Made by a program: the position numbers and the translations under genes. Shown here piece after piece: positions 26,883 to 35,785 of a stretch of DNA of 64,000 nucleotides. Below the pieces are notes generated by a model. It saw only the letters and a program-made list of their open reading frames with translations. It did not search any database and had not been told where the DNA came from. The first letter of the stretch is position 1, and every line of letters starts with the position of its first letter. Origin of the DNA: Pseudobdellovibrionaceae bacterium (lineage in GTDB: Bacteria; Bdellovibrionota; Bdellovibrionia; Bdellovibrionales; UBA1609); assembly GCA_020635075.1 (NCBI GenBank), contig JACKAM010000001.1:1736001-1800000 (forward strand). Direction: 5' to 3'.

Positions 26883-27136
26883 CCCGAAGCCTCTTCCGCG
26901 AAATTCAACTCACAAGCACCTCTCAATTTAGAGATGAGATCCAGACTGGGCAAGCGGTGTTTGCCTTTAAAGCCTCGACTTGGGTCTTCAAAATCTGTCG
27001 AACTTCTCAACAAGGGCTGCGACATTTTGGTGTTTGGCGTTAATATTGCGCAAAGGATGCCAAACCATGGAAAACCCTCAGCTATTTTCCCAAAATGACT
27101 CAATCATCGAAGTTAAAAATCCGATGAGATAACACT

Positions 27137-28294
27137 GTGGGTACAATTCAGAGGTTCCAACAATCTATGCCATCGGTGCTGGTCGCAGCCGGCACAATTC
27201 TCGCTCTTATGGGCTGTGTAGGCCCCACGACCCCCTTTGGCGGTATCCATAGCTTGGGTGTCCCCGGTCAAACAAATCTTAAAGCTCAAATCGCGAGCGA
27301 ACCCGAGGTGGCGCGGGCCCAGGACGCTCAGGGCTTCTATTCTCCTGAACCCACCAAGGCTCATATCCGCTTCAATCCGGATCGCCAGGTCCTTCATGGT
27401 CGACACAGCTTTAAGGTCGCCATCCATGATCCGAGGGGCATTTCTGAAACCTCCCGCTGGAAGATCTACTTCAATGGTTATGATGTCACCAAACAAATTC
27501 TCCCCTCAATGGTCAGCTATTTGGATGAAGACCAACGCACTCTCAACCTGGAATTCCCAAATCTCCGCGTCCGCCCTGATCGAGATAATCGCATTGAGGT
27601 TGCCTTTTTCCACTCGGACCGCTCTCCCCCCGTGATTGAAGAGTGGATGAGTCCCGAGTGTTCTCTTTATGAACACCTGAAGGTCAACACCACCGGGCGA
27701 TTTGATGTGTCTCAACAGATTCTCACCAAGATCGCGGCCTGGTCAAAGGAGCATGAGATCAATCCAAGCTTGGTGACCGGCCTAGTGGCACAGGAGTCCG
27801 GCTTTGATCCTCAAGCTGTCAGCTGGGCCAAGGCCATCGGATTAACCCAGGTCACACCAATTGGTGACTTGGAAATTTCTCGCTACGAGCCTAATTGGCC
27901 TCGCTCGGAGAAGATCAATCGCCTTCCCGCCGGCCTGGTCAAAACAATGATCCAAGTCGGCAAGATCACCTCTAAGGATGATTGGCGTCTGGATCCTGAG
28001 CTCTCCATTCGTGGCGGCCTGACCTTATTGGAATATTTTGAGCGCTATTGGCGGATGAAAATGAATTTCTCCCGGCTGGAGGCCACCTTTCCTCATCCCG
28101 AGGAGGTCTTTACGCCGGTGGTCCTAGCCTCCTATCACTCAGGTGCGGCCCGAGTAAAAAGAGCCATTAATGAATCCGGTCGGCAGTTTTTGGATGCCGT
28201 TTATCTGAAGGAAGCCAAAAAATACGTTAATCGAGTGAGCAGCTATTGCTATCACTTTGCCGAAAGGGAGGTCAGCGATGAGAGCGCGCCCTAG
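27137..28294 (+). CDS. Lytic transglycosylase lipoprotein (SLT family)
   Basis: The 385-residue protein starts at a GTG (27137); an ATG 30 bp downstream is also possible. It has a lipobox (LALMGC, Cys27), then a beta-rich domain (about 75-165) of the form FKVAIHDPRG, KIYFNGYDVT, and the SLT domain from about 195. Catalytic Glu220 lies in LVTGLVAQESGFDPQAVS, followed by AIGLTQVTP and, later, VVLASYHSGAARVKRAI. It cleaves peptidoglycan, releasing anhydro-muropeptides, in the periplasm. The 3' end overlaps the PilZ gene by 17 bp. That suggests joint expression, perhaps linking wall remodelling with c-di-GMP. Confidence 0.85.
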   Translation: MGTIQRFQQSMPSVLVAAGTILALMGCVGPTTPFGGIHSLGVPGQTNLKAQIASEPEVARAQDAQGFYSPEPTKAHIRFNPDRQVLHGRHSFKVAIHDPRGISETSRWKIYFNGYDVTKQILPSMVSYLDEDQRTLNLEFPNLRVRPDRDNRIEVAFFHSDRSPPVIEEWMSPECSLYEHLKVNTTGRFDVSQQILTKIAAWSKEHEINPSLVTGLVAQESGFDPQAVSWAKAIGLTQVTPIGDLEISRYEPNWPRSEKINRLPAGLVKTMIQVGKITSKDDWRLDPELSIRGGLTLLEYFERYWRMKMNFSRLEATFPHPEEVFTPVVLASYHSGAARVKRAINESGRQFLDAVYLKEAKKYVNRVSSYCYHFAEREVSDESAP

Positions 28295-29030
28295 ACTCCT
28301 CCTTCTTATGGCTCTGGTCTTTCTTGGATTGGTGATTTCGTTTCCTGTGCAAGTGTTCGTGCTTTACGGACACGGCCTGGATGAATGGCCGCAGCTGCTG
28401 AGCAAGATCTCCTTGCTCAATTACTTAGTGGCCTTCAGCCTTTTGGCTAACATACCCTTCATTCTGCGAGCCTCACAGTGGTTGTGGGTGACCCTTCCCC
28501 TCACCATTCTTATGGTCGGCTGGAACAATTGGGTTGTCTCGGCTGCAGGTCATGATTTTTCACAAGCCACAACCTGGGTGGCCACCGGAGCATTTAGCGC
28601 TCTGGCGGGGTTTATATTCCTGCCGTCAGTCTGGTCCTTGTTGCGAGAGCCGAAAAAGAGATGGTGGCTCCAGGCCCCACGGAAAGAGGTGTCTTTGCCC
28701 ATGACTCTTGAACCTGTGCGAGGCACCACCATTCAGGCTCGCACTTTTGACCTTTCACGAACGGGAGCCTTTATCCCTCTCGACAAAGAGAGAGATGGCG
28801 AATATCCCGTCAGGGCAGGTGATGTCATTACTGTGAAGTTTAACTTGGGTTCTCTAAAACGCATCAGCTGCCACGCTCGCGTGGTCCGCAGGGCCATATC
28901 CGTGGGCCACTACCCCTCTGGCATTGGCCTACAGTTTATCGAGTTAAAACGTACCCATGAGCGCATTCTCCGCGACTATGTTGACAGTATTCCGGAGACC
29001 AATGGCCGTGGTTTAAGCCTGGGAATCTAA
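28278..29030 (+). CDS. Membrane protein with PilZ-like domain
   Basis: The ATG at 28278 follows GGGAGG inside the end of the transglycosylase gene. The 250-residue product has four membrane segments (about residues 5-118) and a cytoplasmic PilZ domain (about 130-235). The second PilZ motif is present as FDLSRTGAFIPL (DxSxxG). The first, RxxxR, is not clear: the corresponding region reads APRKEVSLPM. It may therefore bind c-di-GMP weakly or not at all. It is coupled to the upstream lytic transglycosylase. Confidence 0.75.
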   Translation: MRARPRLLLLMALVFLGLVISFPVQVFVLYGHGLDEWPQLLSKISLLNYLVAFSLLANIPFILRASQWLWVTLPLTILMVGWNNWVVSAAGHDFSQATTWVATGAFSALAGFIFLPSVWSLLREPKKRWWLQAPRKEVSLPMTLEPVRGTTIQARTFDLSRTGAFIPLDKERDGEYPVRAGDVITVKFNLGSLKRISCHARVVRRAISVGHYPSGIGLQFIELKRTHERILRDYVDSIPETNGRGLSLGI

Positions 29031-29079
29031 CCCACACATTATGGTTGATCCTGAAGGGTCCAGGTGCTAATTCAGGCCT

Positions 29080-29496
29080 ATGTTTCAAACCGAATTGCGC
29101 ATTTCCACACATGGCAAGGGACTCTATCTTTTTAATCGAGAAGCTGAGTCGCTTCTTGAAGGGCATCTGCCCGACACCGGACTTGTCCACCTCTTTTTGC
29201 AACATACATCTGCCTCTTTGGTCATTCAGGAAAACGCCGACCCTACTGCGAAAAATGATCTGGAGACCTTTATGGAGCGGCTGGCACCGGAAGACGAAGC
29301 CTGGCATACTCATACGGTTGAAGGCCCCGACGATACCACCTCCCATTTGAAGTCGGCCCTCACCCAATCTTTTCTAGTTCTTCCCGTTCAGAATGGACGG
29401 CTGGCCCTAGGAACTTGGCAGGGCCTTTATCTTTGGGAACATAGAAGAGCTCCTCACACCCGCAGGATATTGATTACGGTAATGGCGGGTCAGTGA
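29080..29496 (+). CDS. YjbQ/UPF0047 family protein
   Basis: The 138-residue protein matches YjbQ over its full length. The motif LVHLFLQHTSASLVIQENADP, the histidine-rich HTHTVEGPDDTTSHLKSAL, and GTWQGLYLWEHRRAPHTR are all present and supply the conserved metal-binding histidines. YjbQ proteins form trimers and have thiamine-phosphate-synthase side activity; the main cellular role is unclear. The stop overlaps the start of trmO (TGATG), so the pair is translationally coupled. Confidence 0.92.
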   Translation: MFQTELRISTHGKGLYLFNREAESLLEGHLPDTGLVHLFLQHTSASLVIQENADPTAKNDLETFMERLAPEDEAWHTHTVEGPDDTTSHLKSALTQSFLVLPVQNGRLALGTWQGLYLWEHRRAPHTRRILITVMAGQ

Positions 29497-30269
29497 TGGC
29501 CAGTTGGTCTTTTGAACCGATCGGTGTGGTTCAATCCTGTTTTGCCGAGAAGTTCGGCACTCCGAAGCAAGGTCGTATCAGTCCAAATAGTAGAGCTGTA
29601 ATAAAGCTCTCCGAACATTTGGATGCACCAGCTATGCTCGATGGCTTACAGGCTTTCAGTCATATTTGGCTCTTGTGGGTCTTTCACGCCAATAGCAACC
29701 GTGCAAGCCTCAAAAAGGTTCGCCCCCCTCGATTGGCCGGAGAGAAAGCGGGAGTTTTTGCCAGCCGCAGCCCTCACCGACCAAACCCCATCGGTCTGAG
29801 CGCCGTTCGTTTGGATAAGATTGAAGGATCAATATTGCATATTAGCGGCGTGGATTTGATCTCAGGCACACCGGTTTTGGATATTAAGCCCTACATACCT
29901 GAGTGGGATTCTCTTCCCGAAGCCAGTGACGGATGGCTGAGCCAACACCCTGACCCCATCTATTCTGTTACTTTCTCCCCCCTGGCTCTCGAAACAATGA
30001 AGGCTCTTGAGGCAGAGCAATTTCTCGCCCTGCCCCTGAATGAGATTCAATCCGCGATTCGAGAGTGTCTGGAGCGAGACCCGCGACCCACACCCTACCG
30101 CCGGCTAGAGGCCAAGCAATCGCCCAATATAAAGGATGGCTACGGCTTTGAAATCTATGGCCTCAATGTTTGCTTTCAATGGGAAGGTAATGGGTTTCTC
30201 GTCACCCGAGTTGAAAGAACAACCAAGGAAAGCACCAACGACACTGGACCCAACCATAGCGCCGATTGA
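29496..30269 (+). CDS. trmO: tRNA (adenine(37)-N6)-methyltransferase TrmO (TsaA family)
   Basis: The 257-residue protein has TrmO family features: FEPIGVVQSCFAEKFGTPKQG at the start, FSHIWLLWVFH, FASRSPHRPNPIGLSAV, and GTPVLDIKPYIPEWD. TrmO uses S-adenosylmethionine to methylate N6 of threonylcarbamoyl-adenosine 37 in some threonine tRNAs. The C-terminal part (about 160-257) is the family's helical extension. The ATG at 29496 overlaps the yjbQ stop; a GTG one codon upstream is the alternative. The last 94 bp are antisense to the end of the convergent MFS transporter gene. Confidence 0.9.
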   Translation: MASWSFEPIGVVQSCFAEKFGTPKQGRISPNSRAVIKLSEHLDAPAMLDGLQAFSHIWLLWVFHANSNRASLKKVRPPRLAGEKAGVFASRSPHRPNPIGLSAVRLDKIEGSILHISGVDLISGTPVLDIKPYIPEWDSLPEASDGWLSQHPDPIYSVTFSPLALETMKALEAEQFLALPLNEIQSAIRECLERDPRPTPYRRLEAKQSPNIKDGYGFEIYGLNVCFQWEGNGFLVTRVERTTKESTNDTGPNHSAD

Positions 30270-31333
30270 AGACTCGACCAATCACTCAATACACCGAGGC
30301 CGTAGTGCATAAGGACAATTGAAAATGTGCCAAACGACATGGCCAAAGAAAGTGCGTGGCCGCTGCGTACACCGAAAATAGTTGCCATCATCTCCATGGT
30401 TACCGGAAAGAAGGGCCCCATCAGTGCCCCACAGAGGACAAACCAAATGTGGTGTCCTGTGAGGGCCAATACATAGCTGAGCAAAGAGCTGACCAGACAA
30501 AACTGAATGATCTTCCGGCTCGACCAACGGGTGACGGGCTTAATGAAAAACAACAGTCGAGACAGAAACAACAAGAGAAAAAAACCAGTCAGTGCATGCG
30601 CCGCCTGATCTGCGGCTAATCCGCGCCCACGCTGGAGAAGAAGAACCAATCGGGTGCTAATGGAGAGTTCGCCGACCAAATAACCCCCGAGAAACAAAGC
30701 GACCCAGAAGTACTGCCGTCCTATGGAATCTCCCATAACCTTATGACGGACCGGAGGGGTGGCTGGTATACGACGAGCGGCTAACAGACTACTCGACAGT
30801 AAAACCAAAATGGGGATGGCCGAAAACAAAAGAAACACCCGGCTCCAATGCCAGCCCAACCCCATCAGGTGGGCATAGCCAAGTGGCGCCAACAGTGATG
30901 CAAACCCATAGGTACTATGGAGTCCCGAGAAAAGCCTGCGCCACTGAGACTCTGGCGAGTTTTCCTGGATTAGTGTGTGCTGAGATACTGCCGTCACTCC
31001 CTGCCCAAAGCCCAAAAGGGCTGATCCAAAAATCAAAAACAACAGGGACTCAGACTGGCCAATGGCTGCCGCTCCGACAGCCATGATCATCAATCCCAGG
31101 CGCAAAAGCCACAATGATCCGGAAAGGGGCAAAACCCACCGACAACTGTAGCTGGCCACAAAACTGGTGATACTCGCCGCCGAAAACAACCAGGACCCCC
31201 GTTCATCACTTAGATTGAGATCACTGAGAATCGATGGAAAGGCGGGGCCGCGGGCGTTGTCGAGAAAGCCCAAAGCAAATAGGCAGAAATAAGCAAAGAG
31301 GACATACGCCCAACGGGTACGAAGCGGGTGCAT
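30176..31333 (-). CDS. Major facilitator superfamily transporter
   Basis: The 385-residue membrane protein has about 12 hydrophobic segments and MFS features: FALGFLDNARGPAFPSILSDLNLSDERGSWLF in the first helices, ALLGFGQGVTAVSQHTLIQ, and a central cytoplasmic loop with RRIPATPP. The second half repeats the pattern (LGGYLVGELSISTRLVLLLQRGRGL). It should move small molecules across the inner membrane by a proton-coupled mechanism; the substrate is unknown. Its 3' end overlaps trmO by 94 bp, so both proteins use the same DNA there on opposite strands. Confidence 0.85.
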   Translation of the reverse strand: MHPLRTRWAYVLFAYFCLFALGFLDNARGPAFPSILSDLNLSDERGSWLFSAASITSFVASYSCRWVLPLSGSLWLLRLGLMIMAVGAAAIGQSESLLFLIFGSALLGFGQGVTAVSQHTLIQENSPESQWRRLFSGLHSTYGFASLLAPLGYAHLMGLGWHWSRVFLLFSAIPILVLLSSSLLAARRIPATPPVRHKVMGDSIGRQYFWVALFLGGYLVGELSISTRLVLLLQRGRGLAADQAAHALTGFFLLLFLSRLLFFIKPVTRWSSRKIIQFCLVSSLLSYVLALTGHHIWFVLCGALMGPFFPVTMEMMATIFGVRSGHALSLAMSFGTFSIVLMHYGLGVLSDWSSLQSALWLGPVSLVLSLVVLSTRVTRNPLPSH

Positions 31334-31364
31334 TGGGCTGATCTACCAGCCCTCGCTCCAGGTG

Positions 31365-31739
31365 TCACTCCCCGTCTTTAAAGACGCCTTCGTTGATCTT
31401 AAGGTGACCTGGCAACCAGGATTGCAGCTGGTTTTTCATGTCTAAAACCAACTCATAGACTTGCTCCATCTGCCAACCTCGGGAGTAGCCCGAACACTTG
31501 GCCAGACTGACGAAGGCCTCTGAACTAAAAATGCCATAGGTGGAGTTAATGACCAGAGAAAAGGCAAAGCCCTCCCCCGTTCGCATGACTACGGCTCGAT
31601 AGCTACAGGGAATCTCCAAGCCCGAGAGGAGTTGGGTTAGACTTTCGTTGGCGTAGGCTTCCACACCAAAACGCGGAGTGAAATTGGCAAACTGGAATTT
31701 TCCGGCACCAGGCACACGTCCCCCTTTGCATCCCTGCAC
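31365..31739 (-). CDS. Hypothetical protein
   Basis: The open frame of 124 codons follows mutM on the same strand after 58 bp and begins with a GTG near a TAGGAG sequence. It contains FANFTPRFGVEAYANESLTQLLSGLEIPCSYRAVVM and ends EGVFKDGE. No signal peptide or known domain is visible. The start is uncertain; a second GTG lies 8 codons in. Codon pattern and position support a real gene, but only moderately. Confidence 0.5.
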   Translation of the reverse strand: MQGCKGGRVPGAGKFQFANFTPRFGVEAYANESLTQLLSGLEIPCSYRAVVMRTGEGFAFSLVINSTYGIFSSEAFVSLAKCSGYSRGWQMEQVYELVLDMKNQLQSWLPGHLKINEGVFKDGE

Positions 31740-31797
31740 TCCTATTCATGTAGACACAAGAACTACGAAGACCGGTGAATATGAGGTGGACTTGACC

Positions 31798-32616
31798 CTA
31801 CTTCTGGCAGCTGGGGCACCAGAAGGAACTTCGCCCACCGATAACTCGTTGCTTGATTGGGTTTTTGCAGCGAGAACAGGACTCACCGCCGCGACCATAG
31901 ACCAGGAGCTTTTGGGCAAAGTAGCCTTCACCCCCTCCGGCCTGCCGGAAATCACGAATGGTAGTTCCTCCGGCCTGCAGCGCCTCGCCAAGGACTTGCC
32001 GACAGGCCTCCACAATTCTCGCGCATTCCCTGCGTGTGATGCGGCCCGCTGCCCTCGTGGGTTTCACTCCGGCGCGAAACAAGGCTTCCGATGCGTAGAT
32101 GTTGCCCACCCCAACCACGACTCTTTGATCCATGAGGAAAGGTTTAACAGCGACCTTTTTACGGCGTGATCGGACGAACAAATAACCCGGCGAAAATTCA
32201 TTCTCAGTCAATGGCTCAGGCCCGAGCTGAGAAAAGTACGGAGCCTTCTCCCAATCCAATTTCGGCAACACGCGAAAGATGCCAAAGCGACGGGGATCGT
32301 TGTAGGCGAGTATTGGGCCACCTTTAAGGTAAACCAACAGGTGATCGTGCTTTCCGGGTTCCCCCTCAAGCAGGCGCCAAGACCCGGTCATTCCTAGATG
32401 GGATACCACCATCAAAGAGTCAGTTTCCCAAAGAAGATACTTGGCCCGGCGGCGAAATCCAAGGAGGGCCTGACCACTGAGTTTCTTTAACTCCGAGGGA
32501 CGAATGGGCTCACGAAGAGATCTGTGTCTCCGCTCAACAGATTCGATGGAAGTTCCGCTTGGAATCAAATTCTCCAATCCCAAGCGGACTGTTTCAACTT
32601 CCGGCAGTTCAGGCAT
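31798..32616 (-). CDS. mutM: Formamidopyrimidine-DNA glycosylase
   Basis: The 272-residue enzyme starts MPELPEVETVR, with the catalytic Pro2 and Glu3. It has RRRAKYLLWE (conserved Lys near 59), HLGMTGSW, DPRRFGIF, VGVGNIYASEALF, and a C-terminal zinc finger (CSRC, then CPSC). It excises 8-oxoguanine and formamidopyrimidines from DNA and cuts the strand by beta/delta-elimination. The length is normal and all functional elements are intact. It lies between the secreted-protein gene at 33114 and the hypothetical gene at 31739 on the same strand. Confidence 0.97.
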   Translation of the reverse strand: MPELPEVETVRLGLENLIPSGTSIESVERRHRSLREPIRPSELKKLSGQALLGFRRRAKYLLWETDSLMVVSHLGMTGSWRLLEGEPGKHDHLLVYLKGGPILAYNDPRRFGIFRVLPKLDWEKAPYFSQLGPEPLTENEFSPGYLFVRSRRKKVAVKPFLMDQRVVVGVGNIYASEALFRAGVKPTRAAGRITRRECARIVEACRQVLGEALQAGGTTIRDFRQAGGGEGYFAQKLLVYGRGGESCSRCKNPIKQRVIGGRSSFWCPSCQK

Positions 32617-32631
32617 ACACTTTAATCGAGC

Positions 32632-33114
32632 TTACCAGGAACGAGAGCAAACAAAGTCGACCGTGCCACCCATGTGATCACCTGCCTGGAAGATATAGTG
32701 GGCGTCCACTTCCTTGACTCCACCATCGCGCATATTGTGAATATCTTTGTTCACCACCAGATAGCCCCACATTCCTGACTCTGCACCGGCCGTAAAGGCT
32801 GCATCAAAATCCTGAAAGCGATAGTGGTTTTTATACTTGGACGCGCGCTGAAACGGCTTTTCAGCCAGGTCTTTTCCGTGAAAGATCCCATAGTAGCCAT
32901 TGCTGTAAACGTTTCCGCCAAACTCCTCCAAATAGATCTTGCCATCTTTTTTGACGACATCCAAAAACAGGGCAGCAGAATCTCCCAGCCCTTCTTGAAA
33001 ACTTCCTGGGCGGAAGGCTGTGCCTTTACACTCCAATGATTCAACGAACTCTCGATTTGAAGCCTGAGCCAGACCTGCCGCCAACATGACGACAAAAACC
33101 AACAAACTTTTCAT
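32632..33114 (-). CDS. Secreted protein of unknown function
   Basis: The ATG at 33114 is preferred because GGAGGG precedes it and a signal peptide follows (MKSLLVFVVMLAAGLAQA). The 160-residue product has two Cys (ESLECKGTAF and VDFVCSRSW) that probably pair, and a beta-rich centre (LFLDVVKKDGKIYLEEFGGNVYSNGYYGIF). It is probably periplasmic. No family is recognised. It precedes mutM by 15 bp and may share its transcript. Confidence 0.7.
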   Translation of the reverse strand: MKSLLVFVVMLAAGLAQASNREFVESLECKGTAFRPGSFQEGLGDSAALFLDVVKKDGKIYLEEFGGNVYSNGYYGIFHGKDLAEKPFQRASKYKNHYRFQDFDAAFTAGAESGMWGYLVVNKDIHNMRDGGVKEVDAHYIFQAGDHMGGTVDFVCSRSW

Positions 33115-33251
33115 CCAAAGACCCTCCATTAAAAGATAGGACCCTTATACGGGCCCCCGCACCGATACGGGAGACCCAGGACAAGGTTGAAAAAATGTGA
33201 GGGCTGCGGGGGTGTATATTTTTGAATCCCGCCAGGAACTTACTCGACCCA

Positions 33252-33764
33252 TTAAGATCGCGGCGACGCCTCATCAAAATACTTGTGGTAGTCCTTGAGT
33301 CCGCCCATGATGCCTTCGACAGCCTGGTGGCGCTGTTTACTGCTCGCCTTTTCCTTTTTCAACAGATCCTTGTTCTTGATCATTTTGGCCAGAATCACGT
33401 GCAGCTGGGCATCGGCAGCTGGAGCCAATTTGCAATTCTTAAAGATATCGTTGATGTGGCCCTCAATGGATCCACCCATGGTCTGAAATTCACCATCGGA
33501 CATCTGACCCTTGTGAATGCGCTCCAAATTTTGCTCCACCAGCTGATGGATGTCGTGCATCCGTGTGCGAAGGACTTTATCCGTCGGCCATTTTTGACCT
33601 TTATTGAGCGATAGCTGAGCCTCTTTTTTCCCAGAGGTCTGTTTTGCCCCATGTTGATGGTGATGATCGTCCTCTCCCCAAGCCATCCCTGACACGAGGG
33701 ACCAAACAGTCAGAACTGCTGCCATTAGAGCCAATTTACCTACCAAGCCCAACCTATTTTTCAT
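33252..33764 (-). CDS. Secreted His-rich helical protein, DnrO-like
   Basis: The 170-residue product follows GGAGGTGAGGG. It has a signal peptide (LVGKLALMAAVLTVWSLVSGMAWG) and then a metal-binding-type stretch, EDDHHHQHG. The remainder is helical, with LSLNKGQKWPTDKVLRTRMHDIHQLVEQNL and GHINDIFKNCKLAPAADAQLHVIL. That pattern resembles small periplasmic proteins annotated as DnrO-like in proteobacteria. The histidine cluster suggests copper, zinc or nickel binding, but no metal transporter gene is adjacent. Confidence 0.65.
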   Translation of the reverse strand: MKNRLGLVGKLALMAAVLTVWSLVSGMAWGEDDHHHQHGAKQTSGKKEAQLSLNKGQKWPTDKVLRTRMHDIHQLVEQNLERIHKGQMSDGEFQTMGGSIEGHINDIFKNCKLAPAADAQLHVILAKMIKNKDLLKKEKASSKQRHQAVEGIMGGLKDYHKYFDEASPRS

Positions 33765-33903
33765 CCCTCACCTCCACTTGCCAATGACGATACACCAGCC
33801 CTGATAGATTTCAAGATGGAGTTGGTCACCCGAGAGGGGATAAGGAACGGGTTCTGCGTCCGAAAATTTGCGGATCACAATATGAGGGGTGCGGTTTCGA
33901 AAA

Positions 33904-34314
33904 CTACCCGGGATAGACGTCGTGGATGATTACCCAAACGATATAGAAGTGGGTGAGGTGATGAACCATCTGATCGATACCAAAACAGTTCCAGTAGGCT
34001 GCCTTGGCTTTATCGTTGTAGCGACCCAGATAGCGGGGACCTGACTTGATTCGATCCATAATAAAGTGAATCACCACATCCAAAAGGGCCAGCCACCACA
34101 GATGGGGAGCCAGTATGAGAACAATCACCAGGGTCAGAGTCCCATGAACCAAACAGTGAACGGCAAGAGGAGCAAAAAATCCCCAGCTGGCGTCAGTCTT
34201 GCGCAGCATATATTCACGTTGCAGTGGGAAGTCGGCTAAAAAGTGTTTCACCTGGTAGATCACCAGTAACAGGAAGGCAAATCCGAGGGGGGTCCAATCT
34301 GTTGTAAAATCCAT
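33904..34314 (-). CDS. DUF3307 membrane protein
   Basis: The 136-residue protein has about four membrane segments. It keeps the DUF3307 pattern of charged residues in the membrane: YQVKHFLADFPLQREYMLRK, AVHCLVHGTLTL, LLDVVIHFIMDRIKS, and FGIDQMVHHLTHFYIV. The repeated His/Asp pairs suggest a metal or proton site. Function is unknown. It stands alone and is divergent from the gene at 34431. Confidence 0.8.
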   Translation of the reverse strand: MDFTTDWTPLGFAFLLLVIYQVKHFLADFPLQREYMLRKTDASWGFFAPLAVHCLVHGTLTLVIVLILAPHLWWLALLDVVIHFIMDRIKSGPRYLGRYNDKAKAAYWNCFGIDQMVHHLTHFYIVWVIIHDVYPG

Positions 34315-34430
34315 GCTGCTTCTCAGTAACTTGTCGGCATCTCTGATAATTAGGTGAAAAAATTCCAGCCAAGACTAGACTCTCGACCTCATCAGTAGGT
34401 TGACTTCCCCAAGACCAAAGGCGACATTGA

Positions 34431-35198
34431 TTGACTATGACAACGACAGCAAATCACCCCAAATCCGCTCCGGCAAAACAAGAGAACCCCTTTGTCTCTA
34501 TCTTTTTTAATATTCTTTTGCCGGTCATCATTCTCAATCAGCTGACCAAAAGACTAGGGGAGAACGGCCCTACCATCGCCTTGATTATTGCCCTAGCTTT
34601 CCCAGTCGCCTATGCACTTTGGGACTGGCAAACCCGCCATCACAAGAACTACATTTCCTTGCTCGGAGTGGTGAATATTCTCCTGACCGGCGGGTTAGCC
34701 TTACTCAAACTTGAAGGTATTTGGTTTGCCGTCAAAGAGGCGGCTTTCCCCCTTGTGTTAGGCATTGGCGTGATGGGCTCGGCCTTTACCCGCAAGCCCC
34801 TAATGAAGGTCATCACCTACAATCTCCATGTCCTAGATATGCCCAAAGTGGATACCAGACTCCGCGAACTACAACACGAGAAGCAATTTGCCCGCCACCT
34901 ACGCCTATCGACCCACCTTTTTGCCTCTTCCTTTTTTCTATCCAGTCTTTTGAATTTTGTCCTGGCCGCACGAATTTTTACTGAGATTGATCGGGCTCTT
35001 CCCGAGTTGGAGCGAAGCGCGATTCTTAATGATCAAATTGCGCAAATGACCTGGTTGGGTTTTGTGGTGATCGCTTTACCCTTGATGGGTTTTTCCATGG
35101 TCATTATGTGGCACTTGTTGGCAGGAATTCGTAAACTCACTGGTCTGCCCCTAGCTGAAATCCTGCCCACGGAAGTGGACCCCTCCCAGCAGAGTTGA
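34431..35198 (+). CDS. VC0807-type membrane protein
   Basis: The 255-residue protein has six or so hydrophobic segments. It begins with the characteristic NPFVSIFFNILLPVIILNQLTKRLG, then PTIALIIALAFPVAYALWDW and LLGVVNILLTGGLALLKLEGIWFAVKEAAFPLVLG. The pattern matches the VC0807 family of inner-membrane proteins of unknown function. The start may be the TTG at 34431 (AAAGG 9 bp upstream) or the ATG at 34437. It ends 5 bp from the convergent coiled-coil gene. Confidence 0.7.
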   Translation: MTMTTTANHPKSAPAKQENPFVSIFFNILLPVIILNQLTKRLGENGPTIALIIALAFPVAYALWDWQTRHHKNYISLLGVVNILLTGGLALLKLEGIWFAVKEAAFPLVLGIGVMGSAFTRKPLMKVITYNLHVLDMPKVDTRLRELQHEKQFARHLRLSTHLFASSFFLSSLLNFVLAARIFTEIDRALPELERSAILNDQIAQMTWLGFVVIALPLMGFSMVIMWHLLAGIRKLTGLPLAEILPTEVDPSQQS

Positions 35199-35203
35199 CC
35201 CAG

Positions 35204-35671
35204 CTAACGTAAATCCTCTAATGGATCATCCAGGCCACTTTCCTCGGTTTCAGGAATACTTCGTGCTGATTCACGAATTCGCTCCAGGGTTTTTCGTCGA
35301 CGAATGTACTGGAGTCGCGCCTTTTCCTGAGCCTTTTCCCGCCTTTCCACTTTTTTCAAATAGGCTGGTTCATAGTTCTCTGGGGTCGGCATTGAGGCTC
35401 GTTTTTTGACAAAGGCCTGCCGCTGCCTTTCCCGCACCTGATCCAACTCTTTTCTCTGCTGGCGCATACTCCCGGCTGAGTCGAGAAGCTTCTGCAATCG
35501 CCTTTCTTTGCCTTTGCGATGTAGGTAGAAATCCTTGTAGCGGCTGTTCAGGTACATGAGCTTTTGGTCATATTCCTCTTGATCTAATTCCGCCCGTTGA
35601 GCCTGCACCGGGGTCAGAGAGCCGAAGCCCACCACCAGAAACAAGCCAATGTGTACGAATTTCCACAGCAT
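35204..35671 (-). CDS. Secreted coiled-coil protein
   Basis: The ATG at 35671 gives a 155-residue product with a signal peptide (LWKFVHIGLFLVVGFGSLTPVQA); the frame is open 22 codons further. The mature part is strongly charged and helical (Arg, Lys, Glu and Gln over 40%), with heptad-like spacing from about residue 40 to 130, and an acidic tail. It is probably periplasmic. It overlaps the 5' leader of sohB on the opposite strand, so the two promoters are close. No family is recognised. Confidence 0.55.
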   Translation of the reverse strand: MLWKFVHIGLFLVVGFGSLTPVQAQRAELDQEEYDQKLMYLNSRYKDFYLHRKGKERRLQKLLDSAGSMRQQRKELDQVRERQRQAFVKKRASMPTPENYEPAYLKKVERREKAQEKARLQYIRRRKTLERIRESARSIPETEESGLDDPLEDLR

Positions 35672-35785
35672 CACCCTTATGTTGCCGGATTTGCCCACAA
35701 AAAGGGAGACTTTCGCAAGTTTAGGCTCGACCAACATCGGGAGAGGCTTTATCTTAGCCCCTGCATTATCGGTGAAGGAGAAGCT

